Of a stretch of 64,000 nt of DNA, positions 12,001 to 18,845 are shown in pieces. Under the pieces are notes generated by a model, which saw only the letters and a program-made list of their open reading frames with translations, had not been told where the DNA came from and made no database searches. Position 1 is the first letter of the stretch. Every line of letters starts with the position of its first letter. The position numbers and the translations under genes were made by a program. Source of the DNA: Methanobrevibacter sp. TLL-48-HuF1 (lineage in GTDB: Archaea > Methanobacteriota > Methanobacteria > Methanobacteriales > Methanobacteriaceae); assembly GCF_023617305.1 (NCBI RefSeq), contig NZ_CP081485.1:734501-798500 (forward strand), given 5' to 3'.

Positions 12001-12870
12001 TAAAGTACCCTTATTTTCTATAAGAGACATCATAGGTCCACTAGCTCCAGTTATACGAGAATTAGTTAAAGTTACAGTTGCATCTTTGTTATCTAAATAA
12101 AACACAGTTCTTAAATGTACCGCAGCACCAGTTACAGAATCAGATAATTTAGGATTAATAATAGATATATTATCAAAATTATATTTACCAGTGCCTGAAT
12201 TATAAACAATAGATCCCCTAGTTACTCCACAGGTCACATCTTTTATTGTAGAATTAATAATATCTGCAACACCTGTTGTGTATAATTGCATTGCACCATA
12301 TTTAGCACTAATATCCGTAAAAGTACAATTAATTACTTTAAGATTTCCATTACCACCTACTCTTAAACCACAGGAACTGCCACTAACAGATGAAACCCCT
12401 GTGAAAACAAGATTAGTGAATTCTAATGTACAATCATTTTCAAGACATTCAAATACATTTGCACCATTACTATTTAATATAACCTTACCTTCACCAATAA
12501 AGGATAAAGATTTATTAAGACCTATTTTTCCCTGATTATAAGTTCCTTCTTTAATATGAATAGTAGATCCGCTTTGAGCTAAGTCTACAGCTTTGCTGAC
12601 ACTAGCTACAGGATTAGCCTGACTACCATCATTTGTATCATCACCAGTAGTTGCTACCCACACACCTTCAGATGAAGGATCACCAACTACCTGAGAATCC
12701 TCTGAAGTTACCGGATTAGCAAATGCACCATCATCGACAGAAACATCTTCACTAATACTGACAGCATCAGATGAATTCATAACTATCTCATTACTATCTG
12801 CTGCACTTACACAAGATATTGAAAATGCCACAATAGCTATGAGAAAGATTATTAAAATTTTCTTATCCAT
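1..12870 (-). CDS. Giant adhesin-like surface protein, C-terminus outside window
   Basis: The frame is open from an ATG at 12870 to the window edge, at least 4290 codons without a stop. A strong ribosome-binding site (AGGAGG) lies just upstream. Residues 1-24 form a signal peptide (MDKK, hydrophobic core, then VSAAD), so the protein is exported. Residues about 70-1700 contain four cassettes. Each begins with a WVxxxGxDxNDGSQ motif (near residues 70, 500, 955, 1405), continues as Asn-rich beta-helix coils (INSTFxxNxA style) and ends with NWWGTN (at 386, 835, 1276, 1695). Residues about 1810-3300 are further beta-helix repeats introduced three times by a T(N)ETFF-like linker. Residues about 3310-4290 are a tandem array of about 87-residue Ig-like domains. 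This matches the adhesin-like proteins of Methanobrevibacter, thought to bind host or microbial surfaces; the binding target and the wall anchor cannot be seen here. Confidence 0.9.
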   Translation of the reverse strand, partial: MDKKILIIFLIAIVAFSISCVSAADSNEIVMNSSDAVSISEDVSVDDGAFANPVTSEDSQVVGDPSSEGVWVATTGDDTNDGSQANPVASVSKAVDLAQSGSTIHIKEGTYNQGKIGLNKSLSFIGEGKVILNSNGANVFECLENDCTLEFTNLVFTGVSSVSGSSCGLRVGGNGNLKVINCTFTDISAKYGAMQLYTTGVADIINSTIKDVTCGVTRGSIVYNSGTGKYNFDNISIINPKLSDSVTGAAVHLRTVFYLDNKDATVTLTNSRITGASGPMMSLIENKGTLTISNTVISNNVIGKTESGINGQYLLYLGYSNFVTALNMTNCIIENNTFGNADTSALAYIFKNSIVNLTYSSIMNNGFSKNLNIASGIAPTVNLDYNWWGTNTYTGDNVNKWVVMSTPETTINAESGKAIDVSVNFNHYTDASGSIQDLAQSISGINVDFSAVSGTLSKNNVASVDGIATVTYTTTTNDKITAKSGSQSLTIDVVAKQAAADIWVATTGSDDNDGSQASPVATIAKAIELAGDGYIIHIADGNYVIDKTLSISKSLTLEGSANTVIDGNASKIMEVTADATVVLTNLSFTNGNAALVGAISNEGKLTISNSNFYSNKATGNSGTIITNKNKLNINNSKFYQNSAGKGVVNNQNDALLVIDNSEFYNNDMTSFSNSYGIVYTTSANATISNTVFRNNAVKYGGAIYATKSSDATIGIVNIINSTFESNSANTGQGGALFVSGGECIVKESMFINNKANPGKYTGGQGGAIYTSLNGNVSVTDSVFKNNQAKLGAALYLNGGSNSTISYSVLLNNTAEGDYAISNAESASGVATVNYNWWGTNSPKNLVPSTVTLNNWVIMSADPTTVTDAEIGDVKTISVNFNKYSSFGSIKDLSKPLPAIDVKFSAVNGTLTSNLVSTVDGVAAVSYTVNGNDQITVKSGSQTLTIEVVAKLPVTDVWVSASGSDANDGSQDSPVATIAKAIELVAEGHTIHVGEGTYIANSLTIAKSFAMIGSGKVIIDGNASKIMTINENTIVNFTNVAFTNALNNYGGVMQNLKGTVNLNNVSIYKNTQKSGSTPTVSSIYNTGVMTIANSNIYENDGYGLIFNSGNLDIINTTISSNNVAKGTTYAFLYIDDGAVNVINSTLSDNTARLAGIWLNKGTLNVNNATFENNVVTVGNGGAIHIEYDSSTATIKDSKFIGNKANKDGGAIYNKGKLNIETSIFDANAASNGNTGYHGDDIYNSGILTLHYSALLGKGTNKLIYNEGREPSANAQYNWWGTNSNPSTLVGAGLDYDDEPCDDVDVSNWVVMSVDPASIENANVGDKKTLTVNFNHYNANGVIKELTKAIPSVAVSFEAVNGTLAGNIISTVDGVASVTYTVNGNDQITVTSGSQTLTIDVSAKQIVTDVWVSASGSDANDGSQANPVATIAKAVELVKPGYTIHVMDGTYTVSDLAINFNVAIIGENEVTFTGDTKTMFTVANGIAFNLTNLNITGINRGTSNYGVIYNKGGSVYLNKINAYSNTANQGAVVYSDKGSVNIVDSEFRANSGTVGVIYANAANVVMNNSKIYDSTFSGNGVIYGSGSSVIDLSNVDISNNKMTGNALIGLAGTELTISDSYVHNNTLSSGAIFYGASSDNVLNIRYSIFGDNTVNKGFAYCLLGTFKADISDSIIISNEGTTFDALIGTISGTIDNNWWGTNSPKTGKLTPSKWVVLTATSNFTESLKAGEVIGITAGLNTLRDAAGNNYTLGDTDIFDGWNVEINGEKATVKDGKATVLYTLTSGENVIPVKADSETLTLTYNVGSSTTNIVTNDTFFNFFDNAGTLLESITFDTLIFKGEFSDLGVNVVYVPRAITINGDNAVLRNIAIMCEQGTVLNNLTLNATEYVADTDGALIYAIGSDVTVNNITIDYNATDGSKNAIAVYASGADNFKLVNSTITFTGNNVNGKVFAQGIKIAKSNNAVVDSNIITTSCPLVDVDYSHGGSIDTDLVFAIGVEKSENVKIINNVVDNSAWTKGNGANFPTFDAFIAHTANNLLIKNNTISHTDLITPKGTSSYIYALDFYESNSVTVEDNRVLLNTTGGKEGAGAAYAVQVTGPYNNFVVRGNNLTTVSNGPNLAVYSQNYYGTTEITVENNWINVTGFAGPADFALVSGMEFQDTVAKAYNNTIYVQNVNEYNDNNNIAGITYVQSTSGNHKFDIQNNTIYSEGKYAVLIKSAENSQIIGNTLYAHELKGDDAAIFKSGTNNIIKDNKPMTFVSDIIIDVNNVWIGKEAVIGVTLNSTATGSVNITVGGKTYTVSLTDGKATLKVSDLVAGVNTVVVNYYGDDNFKPSTNSTIFKVFDGVVTNETFFDYFINGTLADYVPEGATLDFRGKFYSHDDVKFDLAINKPINMISSTKDAFIDLNTTAGSLLGENPGSCFTINNGGSGSNVSDIIFHNSQVWIYDAHNVVLDNISVIVENKRVGSGVGTTAIRHGSTNVTLKNSYIYTSNNGGSSSIVLTHVQNCTIENNTIVGEGNVGNLLYLNTFNDAGCDLSNDYNKIINNKITGPSPTSAFCYGIGITGNNNLIAGNVINYAGAGIVNAVGGVPNNITYCDNVLIGGASMTIAANSIAYNNTVSGALNVGSGSVAYNNTAKSISASSNSVVSDSIVTATLTVQAGVKVANVTAASLSVNGKNAVIENVTVSGAGIIRSAAGNTTLINSTFGGMLTVQSNDNTIKYNNIVLATGNTTILVTGGNNVITDNYLVAGDKIGDNAVNSTVDTNIIKDNLPNGLINVTITAKDVFEGSDVIIDVVVGTVSDLTGKFTLKINNNEYDLVFSDSKASVVISNLTAGKYDITVTYSNSSYALSNATSSVNVYGNVVINETFFVYFDEDGLLRKEVPFDELVFKGEFSNLVNLISIEKPLKITSDNAVLRNIAFAVLSDNVVLNGLTLVSNVSCDDNGGTLILVAGNNVNITDMNISYIIKESVDAVAINANGVSNLNVVNSNIFFEACPKDDTLTACAINMEGVSNSFIDGNNITAVLPYLFASNYDYTYFMMGVNTVNPIRMRECTNVTFSKNNVNTTANDGSASFPTLQCMFIVGSKDCVIDGNNFSMIDTVIPAGTSNYLYGINIGYNKNLMISNNDFKMSTAGGKDAAGTAYAIQGVECEVSMIGNNITSVSNGPNLGIYFASMTGGTSELYIANNLINVTGLASASGSWALVSGIEVQNGNAKIYNNTIYTYNVGAYNSGNYMYGISYAQYMYGDRSFDVRNNTVYVDGHYAVSFLNANNCNVTDNFLITRDLAGDAAVEIKAGKNNVVENNYPRSSDLIFNITSEEPGKILINVTIDKKATGNMTIKVNGEEYTVTIVDGSASLTLDNLDNGTYFIETAYGGNTFITESSNSTFFNLGLIESSIVLNVSDIKVGQDAIITANITDGATGTVTFFVNGNSYLVFIENGTATLKVSDLTPGDYSVFAQYNGDKQYTISSNSTVFNVAKLSSKVAINVNNIKVGQDATIRLTLPNVNSGVVSVIVNGKTYNVNIVNTKGTLTVSNLANGTYTVIAKFEGNDMYAASEANTTFTVSKIASTTTVSVSDINATQDAVINIAVPGIASGVVSVTVGDAIYSVAVVDGKGSLTVSGLAAGSYDVVAKFAETDMYLASEANATFKVSKLASTTAVSVDDIKVGENAVIGIAVPNVDLGVVTVTVGGKSYTVAVVDGKGSLTVSGLASGSYDVVAKFAETDMYLASMANATFSVSKLASTTAVSVDDIKVGENAVIGIAVPEITSGVATVTVGNAIYNVAIVDGKGTLTVSGLAAGSYDVVAKFAETDMYLASQANATFAVSKLVISSMDVDVKDIKVGDDAVIGIAVPNVDLGVVSVTVGDAIYSVAVVDGKGSLTVSGLASGSYDVVAKFAETDVYLASMANATFSVSKLASAVDVSVDDIKVGENAVINIAVPGIASGVVSVTVGDAIYSVAVVDGKGILTVSGLASGSYDVVAKFAETDMYLASQANATFSVSKLASATVVTVSDINAGDDAVIGIAVPNVDLGVVTVTVGGKSYTVAVVDGKGYLTVSGLASGSYDVVAKFAETDMYLASMANATFSVSKLASTTAVSVDDIKVGENAVIGIAVPEITSGVATVTVGNAIYNVAIVDGKGTLTVYNLAAGSYDVVAKFNGNDKYLASQANATFAVSKLVISSMDVDVKDIKVGDDAVISVALPEDATGNVTVNVNGKNYTAIVKYGVASVTVPNLANGTYSVSVFYNGDDTYMPMENSTKFTVSKVSDYNMTVDIADIIKGENATITVTV
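441..709. repeat. 269-bp exact direct repeat, copy 1
   Basis: Bases 441-709 are identical to 1488-1756 by direct reading. The first mismatch is at 710 (t versus g). The copies lie 1047 bp apart, exactly 349 codons or four Ig-like domains. High similarity continues on both sides, from about 290 to 840. Confidence 0.85.
1488..1756. repeat. 269-bp exact direct repeat, copy 2
   Basis: Second copy of the repeat at 441-709, in the same orientation and frame, within the Ig-like array of the adhesin-like gene. Confidence 0.85.
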
Positions 12871-13147
12871 GAGTATCCTCCTTTTTATTTTATTTTGAAA
12901 ATTTTAAATTTTTAAAGTCTTTATATTATTAAACACCGCCAAAATATCAATTATAACCCCCAATAAGTTAAACCGGATTAAAACCAGTACAACACACATC
13001 AATAAATTCAAAATAAATTTATCAAAACTAAACAAATTTTGAATATGATTTATATTTATATTATAAGGACATATTTAAGATTTATCAAATATTTTTGAAA
13101 AGTAAAAAATAAGTTACATCAGAATTTAAAAAAAAGAAGAAAAAAGA
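12871..13147 (-). promoter_or_regulatory. Leader and probable promoter of the adhesin-like gene
   Basis: This gap separates the end of thiI from the adhesin start. On the minus strand a T-rich run at about 13128-13147 follows the thiI stop and could end that transcript. A TATA-like stretch (TATAAATATAAAT) at about 13047-13060 suggests the adhesin has its own promoter and a 5' leader of roughly 150 nt. The ribosome-binding site AGGAGG lies at about 12875-12882. Promoter placement is inference. Confidence 0.45.
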
Positions 13148-14293
13148 TTAAACAATAGAATTAAAGGCTTTTTCAATAGCTTCTTTTTGATTCATTGCCC
13201 TGCAAGCCTCTTCAACCCTGTCAACATCTGCTTTTGTTTCAGGATATCTTGGAACTGCATGACATCCCCCATCATCCAATTTAGAAATTTCAAAAGTTCC
13301 GATATCTTCAGCTATTCTGGTAATCTCCAATTTATCCAGACCTATTAACGGACTTAAAATAGGCATGCCAACACCATGACGGGTAGCTAATATATTAGAC
13401 AGTGTCTGTGAAGCAACCTGGCCTACACTGCTTCCGTCTACAATAGCAAGTGCACCGTATTTATGAGCTAATTTCTCAGCTATCTGATACATTCCTGATT
13501 TGCATAAAACACAGGTCATTTTCTCAGGAGCGCAATCCTTAGCCTGCTGCAAATACTCACCATATTTAACAACTTTTTTTGTAATGGGAACTCCTTTTGC
13601 ATAGCTTTGAAGCTGATCAATTATTTTATCAAAGTTTTCATGAACTTTAGGACCTGTAAATGGAGCATTGTCACAGTGAAGTGCTATAACCTCACAGCCT
13701 CTTTTCATCATAAGATAAGCAGCCACCGGAGAATCAATACCGCTGGAAACCAAAACAACTACCTTTCCCTGTGTTCCCAGTGGAAGGCCTCCTGGACCTT
13801 CAATTTTTTCATGGTAAATAAAAGCTTCATCATCCCTTACTTCAACATATATTTTAAGTTCAGGATTTGTTAAATCAACAGGACATCCCACTTTTTTAAC
13901 AACTACAGAACCGCAAAATGCAGCCATTTCCTGAGATGTGAAATCATGGGTTCCAACCCTTCTGCATTTTATGGCAAATCTGGTATCTTCACCTATAAAT
14001 CCTTCACGAAGAAGACCGTCCACATATTCACCTAATGTTTTTTCAATATCTTCATAGTTCCCATATGTTGAAACAGCCGGAGAGTAAGATACAACACCAA
14101 ATACCTTATTTAAATTTTCTAAACACTCGTCATAGTTTTTTGGAAAGATATATATTCTTCCCTGGTTTCTGTCAACTTCACAGTCAATAGCTGCTTTAAT
14201 ATTTTTAACTAATTTACGCTCAAAACGTGCCCTTACTTTTGAACTCTTTAAACCAATTTCACCATAACGTGCTATAACTACATCATAATTCAT
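13148..14293 (-). CDS. thiI: tRNA 4-thiouridine synthetase ThiI
   Basis: A 381-residue ThiI-type enzyme that adenylates U8 of tRNA and replaces its oxygen with sulfur; the family can also serve thiazole synthesis. A ferredoxin-like and THUMP region occupies about residues 1-165, and the PP-loop SSGIDS is at 183-188. There is no C-terminal rhodanese domain, as is normal in archaea. A CVLC motif at 261-264 and a further Cys at 344 resemble the cysteines described for the iron-sulfur ThiI of methanogens. The ATG at 14293 lies one base after the stop of the upstream antiporter gene, so the two are probably co-transcribed, although no functional link is obvious. Confidence 0.93.
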   Translation of the reverse strand: MNYDVVIARYGEIGLKSSKVRARFERKLVKNIKAAIDCEVDRNQGRIYIFPKNYDECLENLNKVFGVVSYSPAVSTYGNYEDIEKTLGEYVDGLLREGFIGEDTRFAIKCRRVGTHDFTSQEMAAFCGSVVVKKVGCPVDLTNPELKIYVEVRDDEAFIYHEKIEGPGGLPLGTQGKVVVLVSSGIDSPVAAYLMMKRGCEVIALHCDNAPFTGPKVHENFDKIIDQLQSYAKGVPITKKVVKYGEYLQQAKDCAPEKMTCVLCKSGMYQIAEKLAHKYGALAIVDGSSVGQVASQTLSNILATRHGVGMPILSPLIGLDKLEITRIAEDIGTFEISKLDDGGCHAVPRYPETKADVDRVEEACRAMNQKEAIEKAFNSIV

Positions 14294-14294
14294 A

Positions 14295-15482
14295 TTATTC
14301 CTCTTTTAATACTTTAAGGTGTCCAGCCATAAATTTAAGAGTGGATCCCTGTACCAGTACTGAAATACAAGTAACAACCATTACAATATCAAATATCAGC
14401 TGTGCATTATAAATACCATGTACCAACGGATAAAATGCAAATACAATAGGCACTGCCCCTTTAATTCCTGCCCATGAAACAAATGCCTTTGAAGGTCTGT
14501 CTATATCAAATGGAGCTAAAGATATTAATACTGCAATTGGTCTTGCCACAAATGTCAGTATCATTGCAATCCATATTGCCGGAATCAGAACAGGTATAAG
14601 TTCCTTTATTGATGAAAATGCACCAAGCAATACAAACATTACAATTTGCATAATCCATGCAATACCTTCGAAAAATGATAATTGCGTATATTTATATTTG
14701 ATTTTGCAGTTACCAATTATTACTGCTGCAAGATATACTGACAGGAATCCGTTTCCCCCAACAACTTCAGTAGCTGCAAAAGAAAGAATAGCTGCTGACA
14801 ACAGCAATACAGGATACAATCCTTCAACACTTAATTTAATTCTTGCAAGTAATTTTGAAAATCCTTTACCTAAAATTGCACCCATTACTAATCCTAAAGC
14901 TAATGATTTAAAGAAATTAAATACCAAAAGCAGTATGGAAGTTTCAGGATGCATTATCAAATAAATTACTGATGTTACAAGTATATACGCCATCGGATCG
15001 TTTGTAGCACTTTCCAGCTCAAGCATATGGTCCAAATTATCTTTAATATGTAACTTTTGTGTTTTGAAAATTGAAAACACTGCCGCTGCATCTGTAGAAG
15101 ATATAATTGAACCTATTAAAAATGAATCCAGCCATCCCAAACCGAATAACAGATGAACAAGTATTCCTACAACCATTGCAGTAATAAAAACCCCTATGGT
15201 AGATAAGGAGATTCCTTCCCAGGTTACCCGTTTAATGTTGGCAAGTTCAGTATCCAGACCTCCCGAAAACATAATAATAATCAGGGCAAATATACTTATC
15301 GATTGAATCAGGTTATAATCCGCTATTGATGAGGATATAAATTGATTAGTGTCTAAAATTAAACCTACAATTAAAAAAATCAATAATGCCGGAACACCGA
15401 TTTTAGCTGTGAATTTACTTAACAATACACAGACTAAAAGTAAAAATCCTATAAACAACAGTACTAAATGAACATCAAACAT
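14295..15482 (-). CDS. Monovalent cation/proton antiporter, CPA family
   Basis: About 395 residues of nearly continuous hydrophobic segments, some 12 membrane spans, with the family's charged signature in the middle (SSTDAAAVF followed by ESATNDP). This is typical of NhaP/KefB-like sodium or potassium/proton exchangers in the cytoplasmic membrane. The C-terminus is short, without a TrkA domain. The ATG at 15482 is preferred; an in-frame TTG at 15491 would add three residues, and neither has a clear ribosome-binding site. The gene sits directly behind a strong hairpin with a T-run that probably ends the alaS transcript. Ion specificity cannot be read from the sequence. Confidence 0.88.
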   Translation of the reverse strand: MFDVHLVLLFIGFLLLVCVLLSKFTAKIGVPALLIFLIVGLILDTNQFISSSIADYNLIQSISIFALIIIMFSGGLDTELANIKRVTWEGISLSTIGVFITAMVVGILVHLLFGLGWLDSFLIGSIISSTDAAAVFSIFKTQKLHIKDNLDHMLELESATNDPMAYILVTSVIYLIMHPETSILLLVFNFFKSLALGLVMGAILGKGFSKLLARIKLSVEGLYPVLLLSAAILSFAATEVVGGNGFLSVYLAAVIIGNCKIKYKYTQLSFFEGIAWIMQIVMFVLLGAFSSIKELIPVLIPAIWIAMILTFVARPIAVLISLAPFDIDRPSKAFVSWAGIKGAVPIVFAFYPLVHGIYNAQLIFDIVMVVTCISVLVQGSTLKFMAGHLKVLKEE

Positions 15483-15499
15483 ACATATCAAATTATTTT

Positions 15500-15555
15500 A
15501 AAAAAATTCAGATTTATATCGCCGCTGCTAAAAATATAACAGCTCATATAAATCT
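15500..15555 (-). terminator. Hairpin plus T-run after alaS
   Basis: Perfect 10-bp arms (AGATTTATAT at 15510-15519, its complement at 15546-15555) enclose an inner GCTG/CAGC stem. On the minus strand the hairpin is followed by T7 (15500-15506). It lies between the alaS stop and the antiporter start and looks like an intrinsic terminator of the ribosomal/alaS transcript. Confidence 0.6.
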
Positions 15556-15600
15556 TTAATTTTAACATTTATAAGCATTATTGTTAAAGACCCTATTTAA

Positions 15601-18294
15601 TTAAATAAGGTCAATAGCAGTATCTAATGCTTCATTCATATTTTCACATTGAGGTCCTGCTCCCTGAGCAAGAGTTAGACGGCCGCCACCGCCGCCACCA
15701 AGAACATTTGCAGCTTTTTTAATTATTTCATTTACTTTAATGCCTGCATCAATAGCCCTCTGGGAAGCTGCACCAACGATTTTACCGTCATTGTTACCCA
15801 TTAAAACAACATCAGCCTTGTCATTGTCTGTAAAGTCAGTTGCAATTTTTTGAAGCTCTTTAAAATCAGCATCAATTAACTGTTTAACAACTTTAAGACC
15901 TTTGATTTCACTAACATCATCAGCTAATGAATTCATTTTTAAACTGGCTATTTCAGACTTTAACTTGTCAATTTCATTTTTCTGTGCTTTCCATTCCAAA
16001 AAGAATCTGTCACATGTTTTTGGAAGCTGATCATTATCAACCTTAAAGATTCTTGAACTTTCACGAAGCAGTTTATTTTCATTTTGAATGGAATCAACTG
16101 CAGCTGTACCTGCTGAGAAATCAATCCTTTCAACACCGTCCTGAACCCTTTCGGTTTTATTGATTTTAATTGGACCTATATCTCCAGTTCTTAAAACATG
16201 AGTTCCTGCACAGGCCTGAACATCAATACCTGGTATTTTAACAACACGAATTGACTTGCCCGGTACAATACCGCCCTGATAAAGTTTAAATCCATATAAC
16301 GATTCTGCTTCATCTCTTGTATAAAATTTAATATCCAACTCAATGTTGTCCATTACATATTCATTAGCTAATTTCTCAATTTCATTAAGTTCCTCTTGAG
16401 AAATACGTTTATAATGAGATAAATCTATACGTGATCTGGATACTCCTTTTTGAGCACCAGCCTGCCAGATATGTTCTCCCAAGATTTTACGGGCAGCTGC
16501 TACAATCAGGTGAGTTGCTGAGTGATGGCGGGCTAAAGTTATTCTTCTGTTCCAGTCAATTTTACCTTCAACTTTTTTACCGACAAATTTATCTAAATCA
16601 ATGTCACCATCTACATGATGCAATACCACATCGTTGACTTTTTCAGCATAATTGATATTGATTACATTACCGTCAACAGAAATTGTACCTGTATCAGAAG
16701 GCTGACCTCCACCTTCAGGATAAAATACTGTTTTATCAAATACCAGTGTGTTTTTACCGTCTTTTTCAACTACTCCTAAAACTTCTGCTTCAAATTCTTT
16801 CTGATTAAAATCTTTGTAGAACAGTAAATCAGTTTCAGGATAATCAATTTCAAAAGATTCCTTTTTATTGGAGGTGTCTTTTTCATGTGCTCCTGCTACA
16901 AGAGTAAAGAAATTATCAGGAACATTTACAGTGAAATTATCTCCAGCTATTTCAACAACTGTTTCCGGAGGAATTCCATGAGCATCATATAAATCCATTA
17001 ACATGTCCAAAGGCATTTCAGTTTTACCTTCTTTTTTAAGTCTTTTAATGGATCTTTTAACAATACTGGTTCCTTTTTTAATAGTAGATTTATATCTTTC
17101 CTCTTCAAGAGAAATAATGTTCATGATATGATTTTCAGAATCTTTAATTTCAGGATAAAATTTAGTTAAAAATTCAAGCTGAATTCCCATAACCTCTGCC
17201 AAAGACTCTTTCATGTTTAATTCTTTCATGAAACGGACAGTTCTTCTTAAAACTAAACGGGCCAAATAACCTTCTTTTACATTTGAAGGAATAATACCGT
17301 CAGCCAGCATGAAAGCAAGACAGCGGGTATGGTCTGCAATAATATAAATTGCTTCCATAGGTTCGGCAGATTCTAAAAGTTCATCTAAAGTAATGCCCAA
17401 ACTATTAGCTACCTGTTGACGAAGCTCTTTAATATCTCCAATATCCTCAATATCCATCATACCAGCTATCTGAGCATTGCGGGCCAAAATCTCAGTATTG
17501 ACTTTAACATCAGTCAACTCTTTTAATTTATCAACTACCGGAGCGAAACATGCATCATAAGCAGTAGGAGTTCCCTGAGAAATCCAGGCGATTCTTTCCA
17601 AACCGTAACCGGTATCTACAACTTTAATTGGAATTTCTTCTTTTTCACCATTGTCTAAAGTTTTATATTGGATGAAAACCAAAGTAGCTAATTCTACACC
17701 ACGGACACAAACTTCATAACAAGGTCCTTCATTACCTCCTCCGCTCCACCATGATTTGATAAAGCAGATTTCCTCAGTGCTGATTCCGATATATTTGAAG
17801 AACTCATGACAAAGTCTTATTGTTTCATCTTCCCAGTAAATAAAATTTTCTTCAGTATTTATTACAGTATGGGATCCCATTGTAAAACAGGTCATGTGTC
17901 TGCCGGTTCTTCCGACATTATCAACATCATTTAAACGAACAGAAGGCTGTTCAATTTCTAAAGGATTTGCTGGAGGTTTAACCATACCGGAAGTAACCCA
18001 TGGCTGGAAACAGAATATAGAAGCTCCAACTAAAAATACATCATCTCTCCATCTTTTAGCTAAAATAGGATATCTCTTAATAGGAGTATGTCCCTCTTTT
18101 TCTAAAAATTCTCTGAAAACTTGTTGAATTTCATATAAAGTATAAGGTTTATCAGTTGCAGGATTTCCAATAAATTCATATTCATCACATGGAGCATCCC
18201 CACAGGTATCCCTGTCAACTTGTGCGTAAAATTCATGTCCACAAGTTTTACATTTTTGTTTTTTATAACCAAGTTTATCGAATATTTCAAGCAT
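15601..18294 (-). CDS. alaS: Alanyl-tRNA synthetase, archaeal type
   Basis: An 897-residue AlaRS that charges tRNA-Ala with alanine. The N-terminal zinc ribbon characteristic of archaeal enzymes is present (CKTCG, then CGDAPC, within residues 15-36). It is followed by the class II catalytic core, an editing domain with RHHSATH, the CAGTH motif, and a glycine-rich C-terminal DHHA1-like end (LGGGGGGR). The ATG at 18294 puts the first zinc cysteine at residue 15, which fits my recollection of relatives; an in-frame TTG at 18303 would add three residues. It is last in the ribosomal-protein block, about 170 bp after rpl12 and behind a hairpin/T-run, so it may also have its own promoter. Confidence 0.95.
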   Translation of the reverse strand: MLEIFDKLGYKKQKCKTCGHEFYAQVDRDTCGDAPCDEYEFIGNPATDKPYTLYEIQQVFREFLEKEGHTPIKRYPILAKRWRDDVFLVGASIFCFQPWVTSGMVKPPANPLEIEQPSVRLNDVDNVGRTGRHMTCFTMGSHTVINTEENFIYWEDETIRLCHEFFKYIGISTEEICFIKSWWSGGGNEGPCYEVCVRGVELATLVFIQYKTLDNGEKEEIPIKVVDTGYGLERIAWISQGTPTAYDACFAPVVDKLKELTDVKVNTEILARNAQIAGMMDIEDIGDIKELRQQVANSLGITLDELLESAEPMEAIYIIADHTRCLAFMLADGIIPSNVKEGYLARLVLRRTVRFMKELNMKESLAEVMGIQLEFLTKFYPEIKDSENHIMNIISLEEERYKSTIKKGTSIVKRSIKRLKKEGKTEMPLDMLMDLYDAHGIPPETVVEIAGDNFTVNVPDNFFTLVAGAHEKDTSNKKESFEIDYPETDLLFYKDFNQKEFEAEVLGVVEKDGKNTLVFDKTVFYPEGGGQPSDTGTISVDGNVININYAEKVNDVVLHHVDGDIDLDKFVGKKVEGKIDWNRRITLARHHSATHLIVAAARKILGEHIWQAGAQKGVSRSRIDLSHYKRISQEELNEIEKLANEYVMDNIELDIKFYTRDEAESLYGFKLYQGGIVPGKSIRVVKIPGIDVQACAGTHVLRTGDIGPIKINKTERVQDGVERIDFSAGTAAVDSIQNENKLLRESSRIFKVDNDQLPKTCDRFFLEWKAQKNEIDKLKSEIASLKMNSLADDVSEIKGLKVVKQLIDADFKELQKIATDFTDNDKADVVLMGNNDGKIVGAASQRAIDAGIKVNEIIKKAANVLGGGGGGRLTLAQGAGPQCENMNEALDTAIDLI

Positions 18295-18440
18295 TTCAAT
18301 CAATTTAAAATCTATTTATTATAATTTACTATTTGTTTTTAATATAATAAATATATTTTTAGAAAAAGTAATTACATTAATAAGTGCTTAAAATAAGTGT
18401 TAAGTTGAAAATAAGTTTTAATTAATAAAAATAGTAGTTA

Positions 18441-18476
18441 ATAAAAAAGAAAAGAAAAAGATAGAAAAAATCTATC
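18441..18476 (-). terminator. Hairpin and T-rich run at the end of rpl12
   Basis: On the minus strand GATAGA/TCTATC arms (18460-18465 and 18471-18476) with a T5 loop overlap the rpl12 stop codon. A long T-rich tract (18441-18459) follows. This suggests full or partial termination before alaS. Confidence 0.5.
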
Positions 18477-18777
18477 CGAATAAAGCTCCTAAACCAGCTG
18501 CTGCTGCTTCTTCAGCTTCTTCTTCCTCTTCCTCTTCCTCTTCCTCTTCTTCTACAGCTGCTTCAGCTGCTGCTGGAGCTGCTGCTGCAGGAGCTGCTGC
18601 CATAGCAGTAGTTTCCATTGCTTCATCAATGTCAACATCTTCTAAAGCTGCGATTAATGCTTTAATTCTAGCATCGTCAGCGTCAATTCCTGCTGCTTCT
18701 ATAATACTTTTAACATTTTCTTCGTTAATATCTTTATCTGCACTGTGCAAAATCATTGCCGCATATATATATTCCAT
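18472..18777 (-). CDS. rpl12: Large ribosomal subunit protein P1 (L12)
   Basis: A 101-residue acidic stalk protein. The N-terminal helical domain ([17 protein letters not shown]) binds P0. An Ala/Pro-rich hinge follows, then a Glu-rich tail ending GLGALFG, the element that recruits translation factors. The ribosome-binding site GGTGAT precedes the ATG at 18777. It follows rplP0 by about 70 bp in the conserved order rpl11-rpl1-rplP0-rpl12. Length and composition are normal for archaea. Confidence 0.96.
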   Translation of the reverse strand: MEYIYAAMILHSADKDINEENVKSIIEAAGIDADDARIKALIAALEDVDIDEAMETTAMAAAPAAAAPAAAEAAVEEEEEEEEEEEEAEEAAAAGLGALFG

Positions 18778-18845
18778 GTTATCACCATTAGTTTTATAAT
18801 CTAATTTGTAAGGTTTATAATAATAAAAAATTTTAATTAATTATT

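Noticed and set aside
2105-12535. Several plus-strand open frames of 60-100 codons inside the adhesin-like gene
   Set aside because: They mirror the long minus-strand gene, lack ribosome-binding sites and have compositions dictated by the opposite strand.
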